Below, piece after piece: positions 1-13,148 of a stretch of DNA of 64,000 nucleotides; position 1 is the stretch's first letter; the number at the start of each line of letters is the position of its first letter. This stretch comes from Diphasiastrum complanatum (lineage: Eukaryota; Streptophyta; Lycopodiopsida; Lycopodiales; Lycopodiaceae), in NCBI GenBank assembly GCA_029204225.1, contig CM055100.1, positions 51,199,260-51,263,259 on the forward strand. The letters run 5' to 3'. A program made the position numbers and the translations under genes. The notes beneath the pieces were generated by a model. It did not search any database. It was not told where the DNA came from and saw nothing but the letters and a program-made list of their open reading frames with translations.

Positions 1-1430
1 ATCAGATTAGTACAGTTTCACATACTAGTAAATGATTTTTGATATATCAGAAATTCCCAGGTATAGGACAAAATGATATTGTTTTAGACGTTTTCCTATA
101 GTAATTAGATTTTAAACATTTACTAATGTCATTACGTCTTCTTGGTACCTTAGCTGAAATAGATTTTCAGGGAACTGAAAATTCTAAGGAGGGAAGAAGA
201 GTGGACATCATATGGTAGTAAGTGTGATCGAAAAATGTATTTCGCAATTAGGATTTTAGTAGTCCTAGTAAATAATTGCTGAATACCAAATATCAATTTC
301 CTGGGTAGAATTCATTCAGTTGAATTCGTAATGGATATCTTTGTAACCAATCATTATCTATAAGTATTACAGTAAAAGGTCAAAGGTTACTAATTCCATT
401 TTGATTGAAATAGAAGTAAGTTTGATCAAAATCTAAGTCTGAGAGTTTCAACCTAATCTTAGTTTAAGTACTAGGATCAGAGAGGGGTTGATTGAGTGGA
501 AGAAATTATGTAATTAGAGATAAGTTGGATTGGAGAACTGTTGAGAGTGAATGTTATTCGTCTCAGAGATTTTTCAAGTATGTTATTTACTCACGAGAAA
601 TAGAAAATATTTTGTAGTTGAGTTACAAGATCTCAGTGAGATATGTGAGTAACATATGTGGGTTTTGGAGGAATCTGCCAGATAATAAATGTGTTATGTA
701 TTGGGTCATAGTGAGATTATTCTCATTTTAATCTTGTATGAATCTACTGTGTAATCCTAGTTACTAAGGTTATCTGGTGCACTTAACCTAGTCGGTGAAC
801 ATGAACATATGATCAGGTATTGTTTGACAGATACTTGCAAAGTTAACAAGTTTTTGTATGGAAGATTTATGGATTAACTTATAAATGATTTGGGTAAGGA
901 TCTAAATGTGTTGTTATACTAGTTCTTCACCTAGACATTTGAGATTTATGAATCATTGGCAATTAACTTGAGTAGTTGATTACTCTAGGATGAAGTTAAT
1001 TGGTAAAATGATAAGTGTGATGTGGATTCACCAGAAACTGATGGAGGGGACGAACCTAGATATCAAATCCACACATGTGGAGAGCTCATTCAGACAAAGG
1101 AAAGGGAAATTTATACAGTAGGGGGTAAATAATAATAGCGTATTGGCCGACTACCATTTACTAAGATTGGTGATGTATCACCCTCAAGGTGGCCAATTGA
1201 ACTATGCCATTTTCCTATATCATCATTACACAGTAGGGTCCTAGGCTAGAAAACTTCAATTTACCCTTTGTGGCCTTGCTTTGACACATCAATGTTAGGT
1301 CACCTTTGTGTAAGTCCTTCTACTTAAGAACATGGTCATGCCAAACTTTGCAACGTTTCTTCTCGGTGTGTAATGCATGCACGACGACAGTGGTTTGGGT
1401 TCACACAAATTCATGAGTAAGCCAAATCGA
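1..1430. other. AT-rich stretch, no gene seen
   Basis: No open frame of note and no recognisable domain. The sequence is AT-rich with short words in no obvious array, and may be old transposon-derived DNA next to the integrase scrap that follows. Confidence 0.5.
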
Positions 1431-1432
1431 TA

Positions 1433-1723
1433 CTAAGTAGACTTACTTGTATCCAATCGTTCTGTTATGGCCACTCGGAGGCTAGGGAAAATGAATTCAG
1501 CTGGCATTACTACCTCGAAGCCATAGGCTAGTTGAAATGGGATGTGGCAAGTGGCAAGCTTATAGGTTGTCCGAAGTGCCCATAAAGTCGTCTGAAGCTT
1601 ATATTCCCAATCAAATCTACTGGCTTCCACAATTTTTGTGATAATGTTGCATAGTATCTTATTGGAAGACTCAGCTTGACCATTACAATGAGGATAATAA
1701 CATACTCTTACGATGAATAACAA
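1433..1723 (-). pseudogene. Ty3/gypsy integrase fragment
   Basis: A 96-codon minus-strand frame matches the end of the integrase core of Ty3/gypsy polyproteins. It contains YYPHCNGQAESSNK, where the family usually reads YxPQxNGQAExxNK with the catalytic Glu. It then has WALRTTYK and FQLAYGFEVVMPAEF, the usual stretch after the core. The first two catalytic Asp residues, reverse transcriptase and LTRs are absent nearby, so this is a scrap rather than an element. The family assignment is firm; the lineage is not resolved. Confidence 0.85.
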
Positions 1724-2990
1724 GAAACTCGGCTAGGAGTACTCATATCGTGATAGCGGTGATTTGTCTGCAATCGTTTGAACAACCGTTGGTCATTCGA
1801 TCAGTTGTTGATCGTTTGCTTTGTAGGTGATCGTTTGCTTCCTTCATTGATAATCGTAAGTGATCACTTATGGAGCTAAACAATGAGATGGGTCAACCGT
1901 AGTTAGTTGACTTTGTAGGAACTCATAAGTCGTCATCGTTGGTCGACTTCGTTGATAACCGTAAGTAGGTTAGCTTACGTTTAGAAACGGTTGAGGAGAG
2001 TTGACTCTGGTCATTCGTAGGAGGTTGTAAGAAGGTCACTTGCGGTGGTCGACGAGATTTTACTTTCGTTGCCATTGATGATTCCACAAGTGCTCGTAGA
2101 TAGTAACCTACGGTAATAACAGGAACAATTCTTTTAACTTTAGATAACAACCTAGAAAATCATTATCCTTAGTCAAACTTTCGCATCAAACAAGGACTCA
2201 GAGATAATCCTATTTTCCAAGTGATAATCTCTACACTTGAGTACAACTCAAGTTTGAAAAGTACACTAAGCGATAAATTTTCCATCTGGGTTACATTCAT
2301 CACAAGTTAGTAACATCACCTTCATGTAAAGCACTTACATGAAACACTGGGTGAAATAACCTAACTTAGGAGATTAAAGTTAAAGATATAATAAAATAAT
2401 TATAATTACAGTATGAAATTATCCACAACTCTGACAGAAAATTCATAAGCTTTCAAGTACAAATATCCTTAGAATCCAAATTCTAAGATATGAAAATTCA
2501 TTCAATTAGGAGAATCATTAAGATATAGAATGATTAAAACTCAACTCTGAGTATTCCAGATACTCTTTTGAGTTAAATGCTCCTATTTCTAGCACCAAAT
2601 GCAAGAAAATAGCATTCATTCATCTTAATAGACTTGTATGTCTCCTAAGATAACTGGAGATTCAATAAAAAATGAGAAATTGTACTCAAGCATCTGCAGA
2701 CCATAAACTGTAGCAGAATAACATCCACTAGATAAATTAAATTCTCCACAAATAAAATACTTATCTTGTGAGAATGTATGTGAGGATAGGCTCTCAAATA
2801 AAATACTCAAGTAGAGAGATTCAAAACACTGATCTAAATTCTTACTCAAATAATAGATCAAGAGTTAATCATCACACTTAAGAATCATTACAATTTCTTA
2901 TAATCCTCTAACAATAATTAAGTATCTATTTATGATTTGCCACCCTTATTCATGAGGGAATCTAAAAAAGAAGCAAACTACCACTGGGGC
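1724..2990. other. Intergenic, no gene seen
   Basis: No convincing coding region. Between about 1740 and 2060 the words GATCGTTTGCTT and close variants recur, which may be a decayed short repeat. The rest is AT-rich and featureless to my reading. Confidence 0.45.
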
Positions 2991-3059
2991 CTCGCTCACT
3001 CAACTGGCAATGAACTAAGCACTGGGCCTCATTGATTTTTCAGCAGCTTTTCTGACTGT

Positions 3060-4209
3060 CCCATCACAAGAAGCCGCACCCTCCAAAGAGAAGCCCAAAA
3101 GGGCCAAGCAAGAGGATAAGGACTAGCAACAGGCAATCCAACGACTTTCAATCCAATCAATGGTGCAAGCCACATCCAGCTCACTTCCACAAGAGTTTGC
3201 ATCCCAGTTGGAGAACATTCTATTGGGAGAGGCTACCACACAATCAATACCACCTATCATCACGACCAACACACCCATAAAGAGCAGCCGGGTACAAGAC
3301 TTGCTTAAGAGGAAGCCATCCTTCAAACTTCCTCCCCTACCGTAGATACATGAGGAAATCAGCTCACCACCCAGGGAAGTAGTAGAAGGGGACCAAGGAA
3401 AGGACCAGCTAGCCAACAAAGCAGCCAAAACTGATCAAGGGCCACAATATGCTCAAGGGGCCGAGATCATTATTGAAGATTCCGGATGCGATTCACCAAC
3501 ACATACCTACATGACATATCATAATGGCTTGACCAATCCGGATGTCTATGATAAGCATCCCCCACCAAAGCTACTTGCTAAGAGCAACCCGCATGACCAG
3601 ATACAACTACAGGTCCTCCATCCTTCCCACCTGTACCAGATTTTGGCAAGCCGCCTAAAGAAGTGGATGTACCAGTAGCTACTGTACTCTCACATGCACG
3701 TGGGCTTTTGAAAGACTTTCACTGGCTCCTATAGGATCGCCTCCATCACCACAGGTTGGCAACCAAGGAGAAGCAAACTTGAGAGGCAACTAAGCACCAA
3801 CTCCAAAGCTTGCAACATGAAGTCGATTAGGCAAAGGGCGACCATGGTCAAAATGCAGCAGGAAATGGATGCTATGAAGGCCAGCATCCAATCCTATCAA
3901 TTAATGGTCCATGCCTTGCAAGCCTCCCAGAAACAGCTTCAAGCCCAACTTGAAGCTGAAATGAAGCAGTTGGAGCACCATGCCAATACCATACTGGCCA
4001 AGAAGGAAATCATCAAGGGATGGCAAAAGAAGTGTTTGGATCACCAAGAGATGGTAGATTACTATCTAATTGTGCCTCCAATGCCAGATATCGACCCGAT
4101 CCCTATGGAAAAATATAATATAGTCATTGCCAACTACAGACGCATAAAAAGCTGCTACAAGATGTCGAAGCCAAACATGAGGAATACATCGAACCTTTTG
4201 TCGAGGTGA
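3060..4209 (+). pseudogene. Broken coiled-coil ORF, possibly gag-like
   Basis: GC-richer DNA than its neighbours carries plus-strand frames broken by stops and shifts (for example 3160-3345 and 3817-4209). The second, 130 codons, is rich in Gln, Met, Leu, Lys and Glu. Its first 75 residues have heptad-like spacing expected of a coiled coil (QQEMDAMKASIQSYQ, QKQLQAQLEAEMKQLEHH). No protease, RT or zinc knuckle is visible. I do not recognise the protein. A decayed first ORF of a retroelement is the simplest guess, from its composition and transposon neighbours only. A dead host coiled-coil gene is possible. Confidence 0.35.
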
Positions 4210-5460
4210 CTAAAAAATTTGAGTAGTAGAATGAAACATCAAAAAGATAGTTGGATGACTTGATAGTGGCCCATGGACCCCAACCCCTTCTCAAGACACT
4301 CAACTGGCCACCACCAGCAAAGAGACCCAATCAGAGCTTGTTGCAAGCACCCAAGCCTCCACCTAGGCCCCTTTGACATTCGATGTCTCATTCACCATTG
4401 AGCAGCTAGATGTGCATGAGGGTGAACCATCTAGTGCAAGCTCCTCCCGAGCAACCCTCTCGCATGACACAACAACATTAAAAGAAACGGACCAGGACCA
4501 CCAGGGCCAAACCAAAAAGTGCATCAAGCACATATCCAAGAAGCTCTAAACTCTAGAAGAGTCGGTCCAAGAGTTCTTGGTCAAATACCCAGATTAGGAA
4601 CTGTGAGGGGACTATGTTTTGCCATGCTCTACAGTCGACATCAAGGGCAAAGAAAAGCAGATTATTGAGTAGTTGGCACCTCAACCCACTTGGCGCAATG
4701 TTCTTAGTCAAGGACAACAAGAAGGCTCTAATGGAATAATTATGTGTTTCTTAGTACCTGCGCGTGGACCCCTGGTTCCTTCCAATTCCATGACGTGATC
4801 CATGGCCGGAACAACAAGATGCTAGTGCACTACCCAACTGGCCAGTAATTCCAAACTCCAGGGGCTGAACAAATCAAGCAAATTTCTAGTATGCCTTGGA
4901 GCAGTTCTACACAAAGCATCGCCACTCAGTTGACTCCACAGTGCACCAAGCAGCCCAAAATTGTAAGAAATTCTCTTTCCTAAATTCTCTTGAGTTCCAT
5001 TGGGACCGTTCCTTGGGTTCCTTGTTTTTCAATCCCAACACCCCTTTCTCCAGTTTAAAACACCAAGACTAGTTAACCATGACACAAATTTATTATAGAG
5101 TGGTAATGACGATGACTCAACATGTAGAGTGGCAATGCACTCAATGGGTAACCCCATAGCTCACATGTATTCGGGTCACTAAAATGATACGACTCTACGG
5201 GCCCAAGCCATGGAAGGCTATGGAAACTCATCTAGGAAATCCGGAAGCACAATGAGAAATTGGATGTCAAGCTACAAGAATCGTTTTTCAAGTAAATTGC
5301 CATGGGGATGGCAATCGAATAGCAACGTAACGGGGGAGATGGGGGCTGGAATATAAGGCCTAAGGGGCGTTTTAATGGATCCCAAGAGAGTTCAAAAAAA
5401 GAACAACTTACAAGGATAGAGCCTTTGTACATAATTATTTTGGTAATCAATTTTGTTTTA
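4210..5460. other. Decayed former coding-like DNA, no intact gene
   Basis: Composition stays coding-like (GC-richer, Pro/Gln/Thr-rich in the plus frames) but frames are short and interrupted throughout. No domain is recognised. It probably continues the broken ORF upstream. Confidence 0.35.
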
Positions 5461-5464
5461 TTAA

Positions 5465-5763
5465 TGGCCCAAGCATGGCATCCTACGTGTATAAGAGTTA
5501 GAATTAAAGTAGAATCACTGTGCTACTGCACTGTGGGTCCTATTAGTCGATAAGGATCATTTGGCCTTGCCACAAGGCAACGGGACATGCGTCCCGCCAA
5601 CGACAACCTGGGTCATGCATGGGTTGCCTGATTGAACAACTGTATGTACAGTGTAATTTCATTTTGAGAAATACAGTTGCTATGTGAGCTTGCTGTGGAG
5701 AGTGTTTTCTGTCTGTGTTACTGTGTAGCATGATCAGTGTTCCTGTTCGAAGCAAATTCTAAG
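5465..5763 (+). mobile_element. Probable 5' LTR end of a Ty1/copia remnant
   Basis: The DNA immediately upstream of a canonical initiator-tRNA-Met primer site at 5765 must be the end of a 5' LTR. The right edge lies within a few bases of 5763. The left edge is a guess because no partner LTR copy is found in the window. A likely LTR end is the CA near 5753. Confidence 0.45.
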
Positions 5764-5764
5764 T

Positions 5765-5777
5765 TGGTATCAGAGCC
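5765..5777 (+). other. Primer binding site (initiator tRNA-Met)
   Basis: TGGTATCAGAGCC, the standard copia primer binding site complementary to the 3' end of initiator tRNA-Met. It fixes the element's orientation as plus. Confidence 0.9.
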
Positions 5778-6189
5778 ATATAGGGAGTGTACACAGTACA
5801 ACATCGCTTTTGAAGAGAGCTTAGGGAGAACAATCTTCTGAGAATTCGGGGTTTACGGCAGGCTGAAGACGGAAAGAGAAGCATTCGTGCAAAGAGTTTA
5901 GCACACAAAAGCTTGGTGAGCTTGAGACTATGTGAGGATTCAGAGACAAAAAATTGTCAGCTGAATTAGAACCTCAACAAATGGAATTTTGAATTTCTGA
6001 AAGAAGGCTACTTTTGCAGTAAGTGTGCATTCAATTGGACACTGTTTGACAAACGGATTGAAGCAATACACTCCTAGCAGTAGGGTGACCTCAGAGAAAG
6101 AGGATTGGCTTGTTAGAGAGCTATGAATAGGAAGCCAAGATCAGATTTGTGAAAAAAACCCTGGTTTGGAAGCATAAAATTGCAGTTAT

Positions 6190-8286
6190 CTCTTTGTTCT
6201 GAATGAAGCTATCAAGTGTATATTCCTAGGATATGATGATCGTGTGAAGGACTATAGATGTCTTGATCCAGTGGAAAACAAAATCCATGTAAGCCGTGAT
6301 GTTATCTTTGATGAATCCAAGATGTATGAAGACGAGAATGCTGAGAAGATAGACACATCCAGTGGGAAAGATGGTATAGTGAGGATACCTCCTGATGATG
6401 ATCCATTTATTGACTTTTCAAGTGATGAACACGAGGATACATCTCAAGATACTACTACTCAACATCAAGAGACAGGTTGGAGAGGTAGAGACAAACCTTT
6501 TGGTGCAAGAAGGATTGAATTTGCAGGTGACAAACGCAAGGAGAAGGATGTACCATGGGATATATTTTCACCAGGAAGCCAATCACCTGATAGGAAGCTC
6601 CCTAAGTGGTTTGAGAGATTGTTGGAGAGCCGCGACATGGATGACTTTCCAGGATCATCTATCCAGGGAGAGCTACAAAGATCAACAAGAGAGAAGACAC
6701 AACCTTAAAGGTATGAAGCAAATTATGCTCTCTTATCTAGCATTATTCAAAGCAAAGAACCTTTGACTTATGGTGAAGCGAAGGATGATGACATTTGGGT
6801 CAAGGCCATGGGAGAGGAGATGGAGTCAATTACTAAGCTTAGCACATGGGACTTAGTAGAACCAACAGTTGGCAAGAAACCCACTAGATGCAATGGGTAT
6901 ACAAGACTAAGTACCATGCAGATGGAAGTATAGCAAAGCACAAGGCAAGATTGGTGATCAAAGGGTATGCACAAAGTAAAGGCATCAACTATGAGGAGAC
7001 CTTTGTGCCGATATGTAAGTGGAATACTCTACGTCTACTTGTTGATTTAGCTTCACATTTTGGTTGGCCTTTGGCATCAGATGGATGTGAAATCTGCTTT
7101 TCTAAATGGTGAGTTAGAAGAAGAGGTGTTCATGGATCAACCTGAAGGCTTTTAACGAAAGGACAGGAGAATAAAGTATGTCGCTTGAAGAGAGCACTTT
7201 ATGGTTTTAAACAGGCTCCATGTGTGTGGTATAGCAGGATTGATGCCTACTTTTGTTGAAAGGGGATGGTGAGAACACATTCTGATCCAAATCTGTATGT
7301 CTTATGCTTTGATGATATGGTTGCTTTGATTGCTCTTTATGTTGATGACTTGATTATTACGGGAAATAATCAAGAGATGATAGACATGATCAAGAAAGAC
7401 CTCATGGAACAATTCGAGATGACAGATCTCAGCTTGATGCATTATTGCCTTGGAGTAGAGGTGTGGCAAAAAGGACACGAAGTGGGTTTAACACAAGTGA
7501 AATATGTCAAAGAGTTGCTGCACAGGTTTAGGTTGCATGATTGCAAACCAGTGAATACTCCTATTGAACTAGGTAAGAAGCTTTCTAAGCTTGATGAGAC
7601 ACAGTCATTTGATGCTACGCTGTATAGGCAGTTAGTAGGGAGCTTGATTTACCTTACTACGACTAGACTAGATATATGCTATGCTATTGGTATTGTAAGT
7701 CGGTTTATGGCAGCACCTACAGAAACACATTGGAAGGCAGCTAAGCGCATTTTGCATTATGTAAAAGACACTTCAGATTATGGCTTAATTTATAGGAAGC
7801 ATGAGGGTTCACCTAAGTTGTGTGGCTATGTGGATGCAGATTGGGGAGATGACTATGATGATCATAGATCCACCACAGGGTATGTATTCCAGCTTTGTGG
7901 CAGCTGTTTTTCCTGGTCTAGTAAGAAGAAAAGTACAATTGCTCTATCCACCACAGAAGCAGAGTATAAGGCAATGTGTAGTGCAACACATGAAGCTATA
8001 TGGTTGAGACAAATCTTAGAAGAAGTTGGCATGAAGCAAAAAAATCCCAAGACTACAATACGATAGTCAGAGTGGCATTCAGCTAGCAAAGAATCTAGTG
8101 TTCCATGCGAGAACCAAACACATTGAGATTCAGTATCACTTTATACGTGAGAGGCTGTTGAGTCGTGAAATTCATGTTGTTCATTGTAGTACGGAAGAAC
8201 AACTAGCTGTTTTTTTCACTAAGGCACTTGTTGGAGAAAAGTTTGATAAGTTTAGATCAAAGCTTTATGTACTTAAAGTTTGTTGA
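6190..8286 (+). pseudogene. Ty1/copia pol remnant (integrase end, RT, RNase H)
   Basis: This is a decayed plus-strand copia polyprotein. It starts abruptly about 420 bp after the primer site with the integrase C-terminal region (KCIFLGYDD, then VSRDVIFDES near 6295). Gag, protease and the integrase core are therefore deleted. The RT follows in broken frames: QWVYKTKYHADGSIAKHKARLV near 6890 in part, and the catalytic YVDDLIITG near 7340. RNase H lies at 7800-8070 (YVDADWG, STTEAEYKAM) and, after a frameshift near 8060, continues as HARTKHIEIQYHFIRERL to a stop at 8284-8286. No 3' LTR follows, because the gypsy element begins 50 bp later. Confidence 0.9.
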
Positions 8287-8336
8287 CTTTGAAGCTATGT
8301 ATATGATTGTATTAAAAGTAGACTCTACTTTAAGGG

Positions 8337-11336
8337 TGTTAGGGCCATTTTTGGCAGGGGATTGGTCCAGCCAAAATGTCCTAAAAAGTCAAGGGGCACC
8401 ACTACTGATGGTGGCTATGCCCTACGTGAGTAACGAAGGTCCTGCCACATCCAATCCTGGGGGCTTCCTCTATCACCCTGTGCTCCCGAGCCAATGAGAT
8501 TATTCCAGGCTCTCAGAAGTATGACTGTAAGGAGGGGGTGCTAGTACTTTTGATGCAATGATTCACTAGCTTTCTAGGGTCCTAGTTCCGTAAAACTTCT
8601 GATCACTAATTCGCGTTAGGATCTTGCTAATATCTCTTTCCCCATTGAATTCGGTTTACAGTTAGTAAAATTCCTACATAGGCTGGAAACCGATTTACTG
8701 TCTATGATGTGCTCGTGGGGTGCAAGTTATACGCACCGCTTTGTTTGCTAAGCGACGGTATTTTTGCCGACCGTCGGGTCTAGGTATTTCGCTAGACAGT
8801 ACCGACGGCGGGTGTGACTAGTGTGACGCTTTAACCAAGGTGGTGTTTTTCAACCATGGCTGGTGGACGACCTGCTCTAGTGTTTCACAGAGGTCAGATC
8901 CCGTTGATACGCTTCATAAATGACAAACAAACGATTCCAACTTTACGATTTTCACAAATTATCAATAATGTTGTATGTCAACTAGTTTATAGACCGACCA
9001 ACAACCAAATGCATTTACTATGAAGAAAAACATTTTCTCATGCTACCGAACCGCAATACACAACTGCTCTAACAGTGAAAAACGTTGGTTTCATAATACT
9101 GATGCATACTATCAGAAATCACTTGCCTCCTCTACTAGAGTATGTAGTAAGTTTTTTGAATACTGACGGAGAACGACAAAGGTAAAAAATGCTACGGCTC
9201 CTGGTATTTTAGTCACGGCATACAACAATTCAGTAATCACATATCAGAAAACCGTTTTCCTACTTTGATAGAATATAAGTTCACCTTCCAAATTCTAACC
9301 CACAAGGATAGTCCGGTGCTCGTAATACAGATACATGCGAAAACAAAATTGTCACTTAATTTGGAATGACGAAGGCTATGGAAAATTGACACTTTACACA
9401 CATACATGACACTTCAATTTCCACTCTTTCAGGAAGAGACTCACAAATGATTATGTCATGGTAGGGACATGGCAGATGCGAAATCATTGAAATGATTAAG
9501 TTCTAGAGTGTCAAACACGTCACACAGTACTAGTTTGCTACAACTATGATTCTTGTAACAATGCTAACTGCAATACAAAATGATTTCTCAGCATCCTACA
9601 CAGACCATTCACTCAATAGCCTAATGAAAGCAAGGACTTTAAGCACGCGTATTTCTACGGAAAGCAAGTAAGTACAGAAATAAAGTCTATAAAAAAACGA
9701 CACTTGCTTTGTCACAGTTGGTCGGTGAAGAACAAACCACCGTAGATCTAATTTTTGGTTGTGGGCAGCGATCAAAGGCTGCAATAGGTTTGATTTTTGT
9801 CTCAGATGAAAAAGGTAGGGCACAAGCAACAGGCAGACAGAAGGCAGCCTCTAGCGAGCACACCTAGGCAAGGCAGTGGGCAGCTGCAGGGGCAGTGAGG
9901 GCCAGGCATAGGTAGCGAGGTCGCAGTTAGGGCAGGGGGCCGCAACAGGCTGAAAAATAGCTCCAGCGAGGGTCTATGGGCCGCTGACAGGTGGTACAGG
10001 GCCGCAGGTAGGACAGGCAGAGGTCACAGATACTGTAAGCAGTGAGCAGTAGGCGCAGGCAGGCTGTAGCCGTGATCAGAGGTGTGTAGGCAGATTGTAG
10101 GCAAACACACAGGCATTTACTAGGCTGTGGGTAGCAAACTAGAGTTGCAATCAGTTATTATGGATCGCAGAGGATGCAATTGCAAGGCCAATGATGGAGC
10201 ACCAGGTCCATCAAGTTGTAGACAACACCAATACGCTCCAAATCCTCTTAGGAATGCAGTGTATGGATCATACTTGTTGTAGGATCAACCTTCTTGTGAG
10301 AGCATGGTTGTTGCAGCAAAGAGACTCGGACTATTTGCTCAGTTGATCACTACTAAACAAAATTCCGAACAACATCAACTGTACTTGCTATTAACCAGTC
10401 ATGCAATTACTCCCAACCAATTGGAACGAAAATCAACTCTCAAATATTACTTCACAAACAAGTAATTGCAACCCGAAACTCTCCTACTAGCATTCAACCA
10501 AGCAAAGCCAATCACGTCTCACTTAGATCAATCAACCTTTAACGAATGAGTTTCAACCACAAAGGTGAGTACTAAACCTTCTTTAAGTTGCAAACCTCCA
10601 ACTCTCAACACATCCTATCATCCGACAAGGTAGTAATGCCATCACCTCACAAAGTAGCTCAAGAACAAAACATCTAACAATCAACTTTCAAACAACTACT
10701 TCCAGCCAATCATTCAACCAACTCTTAAATACAACCATTGAAACCCCTTCACTCACTCAATCATTTGCAAAACCCTAGCATAACCAACCAATCAATCAAG
10801 AGGGCAAGCCTCCCAATATCCCACAACCAATCTCAATCAAGCAACCATTCCAACCACAACCAATACATTCAAGGTAAGGTTACTAACAAACCTCACTCAA
10901 TCCCCCACAATCAAGCATTCCCCTTTAAAACAAACTAGCATGTGAACACTACAAGACAACATTCATTCTCAAACTAGCTCCCATTACCTTCAATCCACTA
11001 ACACATGATAGAATTAACTTTCCAAACACTCATTAACAACATTCACCTCAACAACACAAGACAACTATGCTCCAAAAGACAATACTTGATTCTTACACAA
11101 GGTAATGAAGCTCTCACAATCATCAACACATAAACCCAAAAGTACCAACTCACAAGAATACTAACATCCAAATACACTAACTTTTTTAATACAAGGAGTT
11201 GGCTCCTTCTTATAGGAAAATCCAATGCATCCCCTTCACAATGCCATCTTGCCATTCTTCATGTCCTTCAAGCCCTCTTCGCCATTTGTCCTCAACCCAT
11301 TTGATAGTACACCTAGTGGCCTCCATAAGAGAGTGG
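8337..11336 (-). repeat. Gypsy 3' LTR (long terminal repeat, about 3 kb)
   Basis: Nearly collinear by eye with 21243-24352; both copies start TGTTAGGGCCATTTTTGG on the plus strand. Similarity stops near 11336. This copy may run on to the CA at 12267-12268, because the other copy is cut there by a later insertion. It lacks a 107-bp block present in the other copy at 22601-22707. A TATA-like TATAAGAAGG reads on the minus strand near 11205-11216. ORFs inside it look incidental. Confidence 0.85.
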
Positions 11337-12298
11337 GGGTGTGGTGCATTCAAGGCCCTCTTCCAAAACTAGCCAAGATGCCATTTTTGTCAAAGACTAG
11401 GGAGGCCATTCAAGTTTCTCCTTTTCTACACCCTAGAAGCCCAAAATGTCAATGGCTAGTGGGTGTACCTCCCAAATTTTTTAGCCTCCAAGGTGTTTTG
11501 GCATTTAATATCCAAATTTTGGGTGAGGCCCTTTTTCAACCCCTATTTTTAGTAGGCGGCCTTTGTTATCTTTGGGTACCTTCGTTTTTGGCCTTTCATC
11601 GTTTTTTCAAGGGTCGTGCGCCTACTGCTCATTTCCCTGTTGGGTAACCACTTGGCCCACACATTTCGTTATTTGTCCGTAAATTGCCCAAACTTTGCCG
11701 TTAGGGTTTCTGTGACTCCTTGACACTGAATCCATATTTCCCAGTTCCGTTTTCACCCGAAGTTTTTCTTTCTCGATTTTTTCTTCTGTGGTTGACTTTT
11801 CCGGCATTCATGACTAGGGCTCCCACGACAACACGGTTTCCCTAAAAAATACACCGAGTGATCATATATTAGTAAAAATGGACTCTGTACATGGTGAGTT
11901 TTTAGCACGGTCATACCGGCTATTTTTTTACAACTGGCCATTTTTGTGAAAAGCCGTAAAATATTTACCGGCCATTTCTTGGACTGCAAAATTTGCTCTA
12001 GCCTCATTTAGAGCGGGTTGGGACCCAATTCTAGGTGGACCGGCACTCTTGCTAGGTCTTTTCAAAAATTGACCACAAAATATTTTTGACGGTTTTTTCG
12101 AAAGTCAGTTTTTTACTTTTAAACTGTGTCTAGCTGGGACCCAGTTCTAAGGCAAAATTTGTGCCAATTTTTCTCTAATAACCGGATTTTACATGCCGAT
12201 TTTTTTAATTATTGCAAACTTAAACTTCAATATTAGTCCGATTTTTCGTGCGAAAATATTGGCTAGCATTGGCGACTACCACTGGGAGTATTGTCCCC
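11337..12298. other. LTR extension or chimeric junction, no gene
   Basis: No coding region. If the gypsy LTR is longer than its truncated partner, this stretch completes it. At 12270-12286 the plus strand reads TGGCGACTACCACTGGG directly after a CA at 12267-12268. That looks like a gypsy primer binding site in the opposite orientation to the surrounding element. The two readings conflict and I cannot settle them. Confidence 0.4.
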
Positions 12299-12303
12299 AT
12301 ACG

Positions 12304-13135
12304 TGTGAAAAATCCAAAAATAAGCTTGGTAGAGGCCAAAAATCATGTATATAGGATGATTACACATGTGTGGAGCCTGTTCCCACGTGTTAAAATAGTG
12401 TACTTGTCATGTACCGTAATCATATAGGTTGTACATATGATTTAATTCAAGTTCTAGTGGCTAAAAAGGCCAAAAACTAGTTTTCTAGACATATGACACA
12501 TGGCATCAATCTATTGATTGCATGAGCCACATCCTTTGCTTAGGTGTCATATCCCATGTGTAGAGGACAGCTCACATGTGTGGAATAAGCTGAAGTAGGT
12601 GAATTTTGACTTCTAGAAGATTTTCAAGTAGATCTCCATATAGAAGGAAAATGGACCAAAAGTGCTCAAAATAGAAGGTTTTGTCCAAGTGTCAATTTTG
12701 CATGATAATCATCATATGACAAAGCACCTTCAGACATGTAGTATCATAGGGATGATCAGTACCATGAGCTCCCACTTATTGTATATGTAGAGCCACATTT
12801 GGCCATAATCAATGTGAGACACCAATCTTGGTTTTGGAAGCAATTTTGAGTGATTCTCTCCATTTGTCTACATTTGTTTTGATTGTTTTGAGGTTCTATC
12901 AATGTGTACTTGATTTTCAGGTTGGAGTCCATACTCAGACAATGTTTCACACGTGTGAAACCAGAAAGTACACTTACCTTCAATTAATGATTGTTCTTGT
13001 TAGGATTTTGTGTCTAGAATTGATCTAGATTGATCTTAATCTGAAGTAGATTGATAGATCAAGTAATCTGACAACCAATACCTCTTGAGGATCAGATTAG
13101 GATCCACTCTTGGTCCTTTTTGTACTTTTTGCACA
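12304..13135 (+). repeat. 5' LTR of nested copia element
   Basis: 832 bp, TGTG...CACA. Almost identical by eye to 15711-16537. A TATA-like TATATGTAGAG lies near 12781. Confidence 0.92.
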
Positions 13136-13148
13136 TGGTATCAGAGCC
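13136..13148 (+). other. Primer binding site of nested copia element
   Basis: TGGTATCAGAGCC immediately after the LTR, matching the 3' end of initiator tRNA-Met. Confidence 0.93.
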
